The notes under the pieces are model-generated. The model was given only the letters and a program-made list of their open reading frames with translations, was not told the DNA's origin and did not search any database. Made by a program: the position numbers and the translations under genes. 35,679 nt of DNA from JAGMES01 sp023128035 (GTDB lineage Bacteria > Bacillota > Halanaerobiia > DY22613): NCBI GenBank assembly GCA_030627905.1, contig DAOVRZ010000053.1, positions 1 through 35,679 on the forward strand, read 5' to 3'. Shown in pieces: positions 23,570-30,624 of the stretch; positions within the stretch are counted from its first letter, which is position 1; the number at the start of each line of letters is the position of its first letter.

Positions 23570-25334
23570 TATATGCCACCCCCTTAAATAGGTTATCATC
23601 TTCTTTTTCAGCATATTGTTTAAGATACAGATTCTTGTAGACCCCACCAACATGCATTAATTCATCATGAGTTCCTATTTCCACGATATTTCCACTACCA
23701 AGAACTATTATTTCATCAGCATTCTTAATTGTGGAAAAGCGGTGTGCAACTACTATGACACTTTTTTCCTTGGTAAATGTATAGAGTGCATCATCTATTA
23801 GTTTTTCACTATTGCTATCAAGGGCAGATGTGGGTTCATCAAGAAGTAATATAGGAGCATCTTTGAGTATAGCTCTAGCTATAGTAATCCTTTGTTTTTG
23901 TCCCCCTGATAGATTAGCTCCATCTTCTGTCAAAATAGTATCATAGCCGTTTGGTAGTTTCATAATAAAGTCATGGGCATTGGACATTTTGGCTGCGTTA
24001 ATTATTTCATCCTTTGTGGCGTTTTTCTTTCCATAGCCAATGTTCTCAGCCACAGTTGTAGGGTAGATATGTGTAACCTGTGTTACCATAGATATCTGAG
24101 ATCGTAATACCCCTAAATCAATTTTATTAACATCATTACCAAATACTTTTATTTCTCCCTCGTTTATATTATAAAAACCACATAGAAGATTAAGAATTGT
24201 ACTCTTTCCTCCTCCACTTAATCCAACCAATGCTATTGTTTTGTTCTTATGTAATTTGAAATTTATATCAGTTAAAACAGAATTCTTACCATCATATGAA
24301 AAGAAAACATTATTAAATTCAACTGATATATTGTCTTTTTTATTAAAGCCATCTTTATCTGCACAAGTTTCTTCAATTGGGTAACTCAATATTTCATATA
24401 TTCTTTCTGCTCCACCCTTTGCAACCTTGACATTGCTTATTAAACCAATTAGTTCATTCACAGGTGCAGTTAAATAGTTAATTATAGCAAGAAATGCAGT
24501 AAATTCTCCAATGGTCATTTCACCAACAAAAGTCAATCTGCCACCATATAAGTTTATAACTTGTATTGGAACCACAAGTAATAATGTTTTTATGGTCATA
24601 ATATATAACCTACGCTTTGCTATTTCCATCTCCATATCATATGCTTGATTTTGCTTAGATTGGTAACTACTTTGTAGCTTTTTCTTTAGATTAAATGACT
24701 TTACAATATAAATACCTCTTACTGTATCTTGAATCAATGAATTAGCCTTACCAAATTGTTTCTGTAGCTTGCTAGAAAACTTATTTAATGGTTTAGAAGC
24801 GATATTATTTAAACCAATTGCTACTGCTAATACAATCACTGTTGTTAAAAGTAATTTCCAACTAAGAATTAATCCGTAGATAACGGCACAAATAAATATC
24901 AATGGTTGATATATGAAATCTGATAACACAATTAAAAGCTTTCTAATCAACTCAATATCGTCATTTACCCTGGATGCCAAGTCTCCGCTGTGATGTTTTT
25001 TGATATACTTAAAAGGAAGGTTCTGTATATGCTCTGCCATATTATTTCTTAAGTTTTCCATTGTATATGCTGTAAATCTAGATGTAGAAAGTTTCCTCAT
25101 ATAAATATTTAAAGTTCCTGCGAATAAAAGTATTATCAAGAAAACTATATATTTAGAAAATTCTTCAGTAGTATTTCTAACTGCGATCATATCTACAAAA
25201 TTTTTAGACACAATTGGAATCGCTATGTTAGTTGCAACGCTCAGTAAACTAAAAGCAAGGCATATAAATAGCCATATTTTATACGGTTTCCCAAAAGACA
25301 AAACGTTTCTAAGTGGTTTTATTCTTTTTTTCAT
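23562..25334 (-). CDS. ABC exporter half transporter (first gene of a TetR-controlled pair)
   Basis: About 590 aa, with an N-terminal exporter domain and a C-terminal ATPase. It has Walker A GLSGGGKST, signature LSGGQKQ, Walker B ILLLDEPTSALD with catalytic Glu, and VAHRFST. Both halves of this pair therefore have intact sites. The frame opens at 25376 inside an operator palindrome. The true start is ATG 25334, since AAGGAGG lies six to seven bases before it. Its 3' end overlaps the next ABC gene by eight bases. The TetR-type repressor gene is directly upstream on the same strand, with a matching operator between them. Confidence 0.92.
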   Translation of the reverse strand: MKKRIKPLRNVLSFGKPYKIWLFICLAFSLLSVATNIAIPIVSKNFVDMIAVRNTTEEFSKYIVFLIILLFAGTLNIYMRKLSTSRFTAYTMENLRNNMAEHIQNLPFKYIKKHHSGDLASRVNDDIELIRKLLIVLSDFIYQPLIFICAVIYGLILSWKLLLTTVIVLAVAIGLNNIASKPLNKFSSKLQKQFGKANSLIQDTVRGIYIVKSFNLKKKLQSSYQSKQNQAYDMEMEIAKRRLYIMTIKTLLLVVPIQVINLYGGRLTFVGEMTIGEFTAFLAIINYLTAPVNELIGLISNVKVAKGGAERIYEILSYPIEETCADKDGFNKKDNISVEFNNVFFSYDGKNSVLTDINFKLHKNKTIALVGLSGGGKSTILNLLCGFYNINEGEIKVFGNDVNKIDLGVLRSQISMVTQVTHIYPTTVAENIGYGKKNATKDEIINAAKMSNAHDFIMKLPNGYDTILTEDGANLSGGQKQRITIARAILKDAPILLLDEPTSALDSNSEKLIDDALYTFTKEKSVIVVAHRFSTIKNADEIIVLGSGNIVEIGTHDELMHVGGVYKNLYLKQYAEKEDDNLFKGVAYNV

Positions 25335-25355
25335 TTTTTTCCTCCTTACGATGGT

Positions 25356-25376
25356 ATGAATGAATAATTCATTCAT
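25356..25376. promoter_or_regulatory. TetR operator O2 before the ABC exporter genes
   Basis: Perfect 21-bp palindrome with arms ATGAATGAAT/ATTCATTCAT around one central base. It lies just upstream of the ribosome binding site of the first ABC gene. It is nearly identical to the palindrome at 26105-26125 upstream of tetR, so both are probably bound by the same repressor. Confidence 0.8.
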
Positions 25377-25388
25377 TGAACGTTATAT

Positions 25389-25417
25389 TTTTAGTACGCT
25401 ACTAAAGCGTACTAAAA
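25389..25417. terminator. Perfect inverted repeat after tetR
   Basis: Twelve-bp arms TTTTAGTACGCT/AGCGTACTAAAA with a five-base loop, between the tetR stop and the operator O2. It may act as a partial terminator between tetR and the transporters, though the downstream tail is A-rich rather than T-rich on the coding strand. Confidence 0.45.
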
Positions 25418-25421
25418 TTAA

Positions 25422-26093
25422 TTATTCCGGCTTTTTCATATATGCATGCTTCAAAATATCAAGGGCAATATCCTTAGTTTTAGAAACAGGTAGATTCATA
25501 TCAGGAGCTTGATAAGGAAGATACATTCCCCACCATGTAATACCTTCTAGAATGTTACGTATATGCAACTTAGGCAATTCTACGTTTCTAACCTCTCCCT
25601 TTTTAATATAATGCAATAGATTCTCCTCAATTACTTTATATAGATGGTTAACATATTGTCTATACTTCTCTTCTATTTCATATAAAACGGGTCTATTATC
25701 ATTAATTATACTAAATGCCACATGATAGTTCGCAACATAATCAAACAGGGTAGATAGCAAATCAGCAAATGATTGTACCGGTTCACCATCTTCCGTTCTT
25801 TTCTCAATTTTTAAGAATAATTCCTCTACTATCTGGGACAGATTCTGTATAATTAACTCAGTATCGATTTCTTTTATTGGAAGCTTAATATCTCCATTCA
25901 AATAATTTTTATCAAAAGTACATACTAAAACAAAATGAAGTATAGATTTTTTACCTTTAAAAAGGTTGTATATTGTACCTGTTGCTATATTTGCTTGCTC
26001 TGCAATTTGTGAAACCTGTGTATTTGCATAACCCTTTTTTATGAATAAAAAACTGGCTGCAGCATAAACTGCTTTTAAACGTTGATTTGCCAT
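25422..26093 (-). CDS. TetR/AcrR family transcriptional repressor
   Basis: A 223-aa repressor. The N-terminal helix-turn-helix reads AASFLFIKKGYANTQVSQIAEQANIATGTIYNLFKGK (described here in parts: FIKKGYANTQVSQIAEQ and NIATGTIYNLFKGKKSIL). This is the classic TetR pattern with a Tyr-Asn/Phe recognition helix. The C-terminal part is the variable ligand-binding and dimer domain. ATG 26093 has AGGAGG five bases upstream. It lies directly before an ABC exporter pair on the same strand. Twin 21-bp operators at 26105 and 25356 indicate that it represses itself and the exporter, probably released by the transported compound. Confidence 0.93.
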   Translation of the reverse strand: MANQRLKAVYAAASFLFIKKGYANTQVSQIAEQANIATGTIYNLFKGKKSILHFVLVCTFDKNYLNGDIKLPIKEIDTELIIQNLSQIVEELFLKIEKRTEDGEPVQSFADLLSTLFDYVANYHVAFSIINDNRPVLYEIEEKYRQYVNHLYKVIEENLLHYIKKGEVRNVELPKLHIRNILEGITWWGMYLPYQAPDMNLPVSKTKDIALDILKHAYMKKPE

Positions 26094-26104
26094 AATGACC
26101 TCCT

Positions 26105-26125
26105 ATGAATGAATTGTTCATTCAT
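26105..26125. promoter_or_regulatory. TetR operator O1 before tetR
   Basis: Palindrome ATGAATGAA-TTG-TTCATTCAT, extendable by one pair on each side. It begins directly downstream of the -10 element, so it covers the transcription start. It differs from O2 only at the centre. Confidence 0.82.
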
Positions 26126-26154
26126 AATATATCATGCATTTATTTTATTGTCAA
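26126..26154 (-). promoter_or_regulatory. Promoter of tetR
   Basis: Minus strand TTGACA (26149-26154), 17-base spacer, TATATT (26126-26131), abutting operator O1. Confidence 0.8.
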
Positions 26155-26226
26155 CAACACCTTGCTTGGTTATATTAAAAAAGGACTTCTGGCAAATTCC
26201 CAGAAATCCTTAACATTCATGTATTA

Positions 26227-26290
26227 TGGCGGAGAGGGCGGGATTCGAACCAGCGAGACACTTTTGAACGTCTACTCAATTTCAGTTTGA
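26227..26290 (-). pseudogene. Degenerate tRNA-Ser 3' part (relic 1)
   Basis: The plus strand reads TGGCGGAGAGGGCGGGATTC, then GAACCAGCGAGACACTTTTG. This follows the 3' acceptor, T arm and variable arm of the intact tRNA-Ser at 30525-30618 with point changes. It continues through the anticodon stem (TCTACTCAATTTCAG) and then loses similarity; the D arm and 5' acceptor strand are missing. A terminator-like hairpin (about 26178-26205) resembling that of the intact tRNA precedes it on the plus strand. Not functional. Confidence 0.8.
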
Positions 26291-26335
26291 TGGAAACCAA
26301 TTATTCCTTGTTAATTTCTGTGATATTTTCTAAAA

Positions 26336-26626
26336 TTACTTTTTTAATTCCTTAATGATTTTATTTGATTGCATTTCATCACATTGACATCGTACTTTTT
26401 CTGCACCATAAACTTTAATAACAAATTCATTTTCCTCCAATTGTACATTATTCCTTTCAGAATCATAGTCATGATCAATAATATGAATTCTTGGAAAATC
26501 TAAACCATGAGTTGAATTAATCTCTCTACGCAGTTGTTTTGCCTCTGAAACAATACGTTCTGCAATATTAAGATATCCATGTCCAAACCCAACTAAAATG
26601 GCATCATGATTCACTTTTTCTCGCAA
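26336..26626 (-). CDS. Small FlhA-like protein, copy 1 (C-terminus shortened by frameshift)
   Basis: A 96-aa soluble protein starting at TTG 26626, eight bases after GGGGG. It reads REKVNHDAILVGFGHGY at the front and has IAERIVSEAKQLRREIN and VQLEENEFVIKVYGAEKVR in the middle. The last block resembles the FlhA/type III export-gate segment R-I-x-D...L-x-x-N-E-Y-x-I-K-I-x-G, but the membrane domain and the rest of FlhA are absent. That similarity is from memory and tentative. The C-terminus ends ELKK, whereas copy 2 continues 12 residues. One A is missing from a homopolymer (six instead of seven), and restoring it gives VILENITEINKE as in copy 2. Function unknown. Confidence 0.6.
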   Translation of the reverse strand: MREKVNHDAILVGFGHGYLNIAERIVSEAKQLRREINSTHGLDFPRIHIIDHDYDSERNNVQLEENEFVIKVYGAEKVRCQCDEMQSNKIIKELKK

Positions 26627-26699
26627 AATAAAAACCCCCAGTCAGATTATTTAATTATCTTAGCCTCAATCTTCTTCATCTATTTCTATTTTACCTGCA

Positions 26700-27779
26700 T
26701 TATTTGTCTGATATTAACATATTCAGACTCTGTAAACCTGTTCGCATAACCCATTTTCTTAAGAAATTATTATACATAAAAGGAGCTTTCAAATTTTTAA
26801 GCCAAATATTTAACCTGAGCTTTCTACTCTCTTTTGCATATAGAGCAAAAAACTTTTCACGATTATTATTTAGAATTTCCCCGGCTATCATCCCAGTTTT
26901 CATAGCATAGCTAAGACCTTCAGCAGAACTTGGACTAATCCAACCTGCTGCCTCACCAATTAAACCAATTCCATCTCTCCCTATAAAAATTTGCCCATTT
27001 GTTACTGGTCTATAAATAAAGGCTCCTTCTTTGCTTATCCTTTTACCTAAATCGAACCCTTTTCTTGCCAATTTACTTTTGAGAAGGTCAAATTTCTCTA
27101 TAGCCCCTTTTCCCTGTTCCAACGCTGCTCCAACTATCATATGATTCTCTTTAGGTATCGTCCAAGAATAAAAATCAGTTATTTCTGGATCAAAGATAGC
27201 TGTAAAGTAGGGCAAAATCTCTTTTGTCTCATACCATTCCTGAATAGAAATATATTTCCGAGGGCAGGGTTGTTCAGGAAAAGCTTCTTTACGGATTTTT
27301 GAAAGTCCACCATCAGCTCCTATAACCATCTTTACCTCTTCCACTATTTCTCTGCTATCTTTTATCAGGTTTATTTTAAAACCATCCTTATCTCTTTTTA
27401 GAGATTTAAAAAGGCAGTTGGTATATAAATCTACGGAATCAGGAATTAATGAAACTAACCAGCGATCAAACCCCTCCCGATCAATATTAAAATAAAACCT
27501 CTGATAATAACGTTCAAGATTATTATGAAAATCAAAAGTTCTAACAGTGAAGATCTGCGGTCCAGTTAATATTCTTTTAGGCAAACCAATCCCCATTTGA
27601 GCCAGTATTTTCTGAGCATCTGGGGCTAAAAGACCACCACAGCTTTTCACTATAGAACCTTTTGTAAATTTTTTAGCCAATGGTCAGCGATCAACCAGTA
27701 AAACTTTATATCTTTTACCAATCCTCCGAGCTAGAGTGGCTCCCGCTAGCCCGGCACCCACAATTGCAATATCATACAT
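26700..27779 (-). pseudogene. FAD-dependent oxidoreductase, geranylgeranyl reductase-like, with in-frame TGA
   Basis: The full reading frame starts at ATG 27779 (GGAG eight bases upstream) with the dinucleotide-binding fold DIAIVGAGLAGATLARRI. Codon 32 is TGA (27684-27686) in VDR-TGA-PLAKKF, where relatives have Arg or Lys, so a single C-to-T change of CGA explains it. Downstream the frame is intact for 326 codons. It has MVIGADGGLSKIR and GIGLIGEAAGWISPSSAEGL, typical of the geranylgeranyl reductase/FixC-like flavoproteins that reduce isoprenoid or related double bonds. An internal start at 27680 would lack the Rossmann motif and so could not bind FAD normally. No selenocysteine element was recognised. 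Confidence 0.85.
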
Positions 27780-27900
27780 AACATTAACTCCTTAATTATC
27801 GATTTAAACGTAGTGATGTACTTTATTTTATTCAACGTAATAAAATTTTACCCTTTTTTGAATTTCCATTGACAATTAGTTTCCCCTAATATAATATTTT

Positions 27901-27934
27901 TTATTTAACTCTACAGTACTGTAGAGTTAAATAA
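27901..27934. repeat. Perfect 34-bp palindrome
   Basis: Arms TTATTTAACTCTACAGT and ACTGTAGAGTTAAATAA meet with no spacer. It lies in the gap between the FAD gene and the second repeat copy. It lacks a loop and GC-rich stem for a typical terminator and may be an operator or the core of a small mobile element. The rest of 27780-28104 holds no gene. Confidence 0.6.
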
Positions 27935-28166
27935 CTTTCGAGTATATGTTATTGAATATATTGAGACAATTTTTAATACCCGACAGGCATCTTCTGCCTT
28001 ACAGCTCAAACCCAGGTGATAGCTTATTACATTCTTATCAAAGACATCTGTGCCAGTTATATACCCATATTTCAGATCCATTCGGCGACAATTTGTATTT
28101 ACTCTACCAAAAATCAAAAAAGGACTTCTGGCGACAATTCCAAAAGTCTTTCATACTCATATATTA

Positions 28167-28230
28167 TGGCGGAGAGGGCCAGCTCCAAACCCGCGAGACA
28201 CTTTTCAGCGTCTACTCAATTTCAGTTTGG
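28167..28230 (-). pseudogene. Degenerate tRNA-Ser 3' part (relic 2)
   Basis: TGGCGGAGAGGGCCAGCTCC, then AAACCCGCGAGACACTTTTC, followed by TCTACTCAATTTCAG. It shares specific changes with relic 1 (ACTCAATTTCAG instead of ACTCGATTTCGAG), so the two relics descend from one already degenerate copy. The 5' half of the tRNA is missing. Confidence 0.8.
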
Positions 28231-28240
28231 TGAACACCAA

Positions 28241-28567
28241 TTATTCCTGATTAAATTGTGTGATGTTTTCTAGAATCACTTTTTTTAATTCCCTAATGAT
28301 ATTATTTGATTGTATATCATCACATTGACATCGTACTTTTTCTATACCATAAACTTTAATAACAAATTCATTTTCCTTTAAGTGCACAATGTTCTTTTCA
28401 GAATCATAATCATGGTCAACAATATGAATTCTTGGAAAATCCATACCATTAATTGAATTAATCTCTTTTCTCATTTTTTTTGCCTCAAAGACAATACGTT
28501 CTGAAATACTTAGATATCCATGTCCAAATCCAAGCAAAATGGCATCATGATTTACTTTTCCTTGCAA
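28241..28567 (-). CDS. Small FlhA-like protein, copy 2 (full length)
   Basis: A 108-aa paralog of the product at 26336-26626. It begins QGKVNHDAILLGFGHGY, keeps ISERIVFEAKKMRKEIN, FPRIHIVDHDYDSE and LKENEFVIKVYGIEKVRCQC, and ends ILENITQFNQE. The equivalent TTG start is at 28567, spaced from a GGGGG exactly as in copy 1; the frame is open to 28582. Substitutions between the copies are mostly conservative, which suggests both were under selection before copy 1 lost its tail. The Cys pair in RCQCDD might bind metal. It sits directly beside a tRNA-Ser relic, as copy 1 does. The 28583-28821 gap holds only the inverted repeat at 28767. Confidence 0.65.
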   Translation of the reverse strand: MQGKVNHDAILLGFGHGYLSISERIVFEAKKMRKEINSINGMDFPRIHIVDHDYDSEKNIVHLKENEFVIKVYGIEKVRCQCDDIQSNNIIRELKKVILENITQFNQE

Positions 28568-28766
28568 AATAAATACCCCCAATCAAATTATTAAATTTTA
28601 ACCTTAATCTTCTCCCTCAATCCCCCTTTTTTCCTGCATTATTTAAGGGAATCTTCCGGAAAGTTAGTCAGATTTGATCCAGAACTATGTATTTTACTTT
28701 TCTCTACAACTTACCGTTTAAGTATCACAACTAATGCTATTAAACCAATAGAAAACTTTCTTCATC

Positions 28767-28806
28767 TCTACTAAAGGAAATTGCACTTACTGTCCCCTTT
28801 AGTAGA
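28767..28806. repeat. Inverted repeat enclosing GGGGACAGTAAGTGCAATTT
   Basis: Eleven-bp arms TCTACTAAAGG (28767-28777) and CCTTTAGTAGA (28796-28806). The minus-strand core GGGGACAGTAAGTGC resembles REP-like palindromes associated with REP-type transposases. It lies 16 bases after the end of the Dcd operon and could also serve as its terminator. Confidence 0.45.
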
Positions 28807-28821
28807 ACTACCAACATGGCT

Positions 28822-29134
28822 CTATTGATGTTTCTTTTTTGACTCATCACTTACAACTATAAAATAACCATTCATCACAATAAAGTTAACAATCCCAGAT
28901 AAAAAAGTACGAAAACGCACATTATTCAGAAGTTTGTCCCACCGGACTCGTTTGTTTAAACCGTTAAAAACATCATCTACTTGGTCATCGATTAATTCTG
29001 AGTTTTCTAGAAATCTCTTTAATTTCACTTTCTGCTTTTGATGTAAGAGGTTGATTTAATGCATATTCATTAAGACTCTCTTCTATAAGTCTTTCTTTTA
29101 TGGCTTTTTTTACAAAACGGGAATCATACTTCAT
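28822..29134 (-). pseudogene. Third gene of the Dcd-like operon, about 100 aa, apparently split by a frameshift
   Basis: The first part starts at ATG 29134, overlapping the stop of the Dcd-like gene. It reads MKYDSRFVKKAIKERLIEES, then LNEYALNQPLTSKAESEIKE, and stops at 28985. A second frame, open from 29028 to TAG 28822, reads KLKRFLENSELIDDQVDDVF and continues through GLNKRVRWDKLLNNVRF to a hydrophobic VNFIVMNGYFIVV. The second frame has no ribosome binding site and overlaps the first by 44 bases. The natural join is ...ESEIKRFLENSEL..., requiring one base less. Either this is a decayed gene or a frameshift is used. Family not recognised. Confidence 0.55.
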
Positions 29135-29816
29135 CTGCTTCACCAAATCTTTCTTCAATTTTTGATACTATTTTCTTTGAAGATTCTTTTATCTGCTTGT
29201 CAAGATATTTACTGAGGTCAAGCAGATAATCAGATTTAGTGTTATCCAAACCTTTACTCTCTATATATTTTCGTATTTCATCATCCAAATGTAATTTTGC
29301 AATAGATATTCCTTTTTCATTATGGTATTTTTGATCAGTTTGCTTATTATAAGGATTTTCGGCAGTTGAAGTTAATAAATTAAACGTAACTTGACATATT
29401 CGCATATTAGCTACTAATTTAATTGATGAACTACTCCTGTTATATATAGCTAGAGGTAATGTTCCTCTGTAACCTAGGTTGGCATAAGAAGAAGCACTTA
29501 CATCAATACCTGCTCTTGCAAAACTACTTCTATTATGAATAGTTAAACACATGTTCTCGGGGACAGAAATTATTTCATTACAACTACCTAAAACTATTTT
29601 TCCTGGTTCTAACCAAAACCCATCACTGATATCAATATTTTCATAGCTTTGGTCATCTAAAGCCAATAAATCAACTTTTTCACTTTTGCAAACTTTTACT
29701 GTATTGTTTAAAGTTAGATCAACAGAAGAAGCTTTTATATTTTTTTCAATAAAAGGAATAATACCTATTACTCCTTCTCTTATATATTTTTTTATGTCTC
29801 TATCGCTTAAAATCAT
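29124..29816 (-). CDS. dCTP deaminase-fold protein without the usual catalytic Glu
   Basis: At 230 aa it is longer than ordinary Dcd (about 175-195). The fold is clear: LSDRDIKKYIREG at the start, the nucleotide-binding NRSSFARAGIDV (about residues 107-118) and YHNEKGISIA near the C-terminus. In E. coli Dcd the catalytic Glu lies in S-G-C-I-V-L-E-F-Y-N. The aligned block here is RGTLPLAIYN, with Ala instead. The preceding I-D-P-G is replaced by SYANLGY, so the usual Asp is also absent. A Lys-rich tail of about 45 residues follows. It may bind nucleotides without deaminating them. It starts directly after its upstream neighbour's stop (TAAATG), within a three-gene operon. Confidence 0.75.
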   Translation of the reverse strand: MILSDRDIKKYIREGVIGIIPFIEKNIKASSVDLTLNNTVKVCKSEKVDLLALDDQSYENIDISDGFWLEPGKIVLGSCNEIISVPENMCLTIHNRSSFARAGIDVSASSYANLGYRGTLPLAIYNRSSSSIKLVANMRICQVTFNLLTSTAENPYNKQTDQKYHNEKGISIAKLHLDDEIRKYIESKGLDNTKSDYLLDLSKYLDKQIKESSKKIVSKIEERFGEADEV

Positions 29817-30131
29817 TTATAACACCTCAAATCGAACAATCGTAATAATATCGTCATTATAATTTGAAACATACCAATTTTTAAACTCTACTAAATTATT
29901 AAAAATAGAACCTTTTATATCATTTTTATTTATATTTTTTAAGTATTTCACAGAAACTTCTTTAATCTGTATTTTTCCAACAATATTCATATCAGAATCA
30001 TAAAATTCTAAGGGAGCGTTAAACATATACACCCTATAACCAGCTTTAAGTATAGTATTTATAGTGTTTTTATAAGGATCTTCAGCTTTTCTGAGTTTAA
30101 TTGCAAAATTACATTCTAATGGCTGACCCAT
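29817..30131 (-). CDS. Hypothetical protein, possibly DUF2584-like
   Basis: A 104-aa soluble protein, first gene of the Dcd-like operon. It begins MGQPLECNFAIKLRKAEDPY and continues with LKAGYRVYMFNAPLEFYDSD and VGKIQIKEVSV. The opening MG-x-P-L-E-x-N, the GYR-x-Y and the later G-x-A/I-x-I pattern recall DUF2584 proteins of Bacillus. This is a tentative memory match. The C-terminal half has Asn/Lys-rich and aromatic residues. ATG 30131 has AAGGGAG seven bases upstream. Its stop codon abuts the ATG of the Dcd-like gene, so the products are made together. Confidence 0.6.
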   Translation of the reverse strand: MGQPLECNFAIKLRKAEDPYKNTINTILKAGYRVYMFNAPLEFYDSDMNIVGKIQIKEVSVKYLKNINKNDIKGSIFNNLVEFKNWYVSNYNDDIITIVRFEVL

Positions 30132-30156
30132 AGTTATTCTCCCTTTTTACTATTTT

Positions 30157-30186
30157 AGTATATTTTTTTACCTTAAAATTCTTCAA
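30157..30186 (-). promoter_or_regulatory. Promoter of the Dcd-like operon
   Basis: Minus strand TTGAAG (30181-30186), 18-base spacer, TATACT (30157-30162), 26 bases ahead of the first start codon. From 30187 to 30474 there is no gene, only the repeat flank (from about 30325) shared with 27926-28166. Confidence 0.6.
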
Positions 30187-30474
30187 GTGTATATATCTAT
30201 TCACGAAAACTGAAACAAATCCTCTTTATATATTTAAATTTCACACCTTTTTACTTTAGCAACTCTACCCTTTTCCTAAAAACTTAGCAATAATCCAAGT
30301 ATAAGTAATATACATTATTGTATTTAAATGACTTTCGTAAGTTCTCGGACACAAACAAAAAGAAATCTCCTTTGAAAGATTGAAGCAATTGTTTGCCCGA
30401 CAAAAAAACCAACCAAATTCGGATTCTTTAAGGCAACAATTCAGCGACAGTTTGTGTTATTCTCTGCAAAAAAC

Positions 30475-30506
30475 AAAAAAGGACTCTGGCAAATCCCCAG
30501 AAACCC
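30475..30506 (-). terminator. Terminator of tRNA-Ser(CGA)
   Basis: Minus-strand hairpin GGGTTTCTGG...CCAGAGTCC followed by TTTTTTG. Decayed forms of it accompany the tRNA relics at 26178-26205 and 28119-28150. Confidence 0.65.
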
Positions 30507-30524
30507 TTAGTACTCATAGCTTTA

Positions 30525-30618
30525 TGGCGGAGAGGGCGGGATTCGAACCCGCGAGACGCTTTTGGGCGTCTACTCGATTTCGAGTCGAGCGGTTTCAGCC
30601 GAACTCACCCACCTCTCC
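30525..30618 (-). tRNA. tRNA-Ser(CGA)
   Basis: A 94-nt class II tRNA with encoded CCA. Acceptor GGAGAGG pairs with CCTCTCC, the anticodon loop reads CTCGAAA with anticodon CGA, there is a long variable arm (GACGCCCAAAAGCGTC), and the T loop is GGTTCGAATCC. It lies just downstream of tadA and is the intact relative of the two relics. Confidence 0.97.
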
Positions 30619-30624
30619 AAAAAA

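Larger units (their letters stand above)
26173..26705. repeat. Long diverged direct repeat, copy 1 (tRNA-Ser relic + FlhA-like gene)
   Basis: From the terminator-like hairpin to CCTGCATTATTT this block matches 28105-28645 almost throughout, with many substitutions and small indels; I estimate four fifths identity by eye. It carries the tRNA-Ser relic and the small FlhA-like gene. Confidence 0.8.
28105..28645. repeat. Long diverged direct repeat, copy 2 (tRNA-Ser relic + FlhA-like gene)
   Basis: Partner of 26173-26705. Its left flank (about 27926-28166) also resembles the left flank of the intact tRNA-Ser (about 30325-30524). Shared stretches include ACTTTCG, CCCGACA and GCGACAATTTGTATTTACTC/GCGACAGTTTGTGTTATTCT. 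Three places therefore share this tRNA-Ser-adjacent sequence. Confidence 0.75.

Noticed and set aside
26700..27779. Selenocysteine at the TGA of the FAD protein
   Set aside because: The position is occupied by a basic residue in relatives as I remember them, and no SECIS-like hairpin is evident.
27946..28273. Overlapping plus-strand frames around the second tRNA relic
   Set aside because: They translate the tRNA-like repeat, lack ribosome binding sites and contradict the minus-strand FlhA-like gene.
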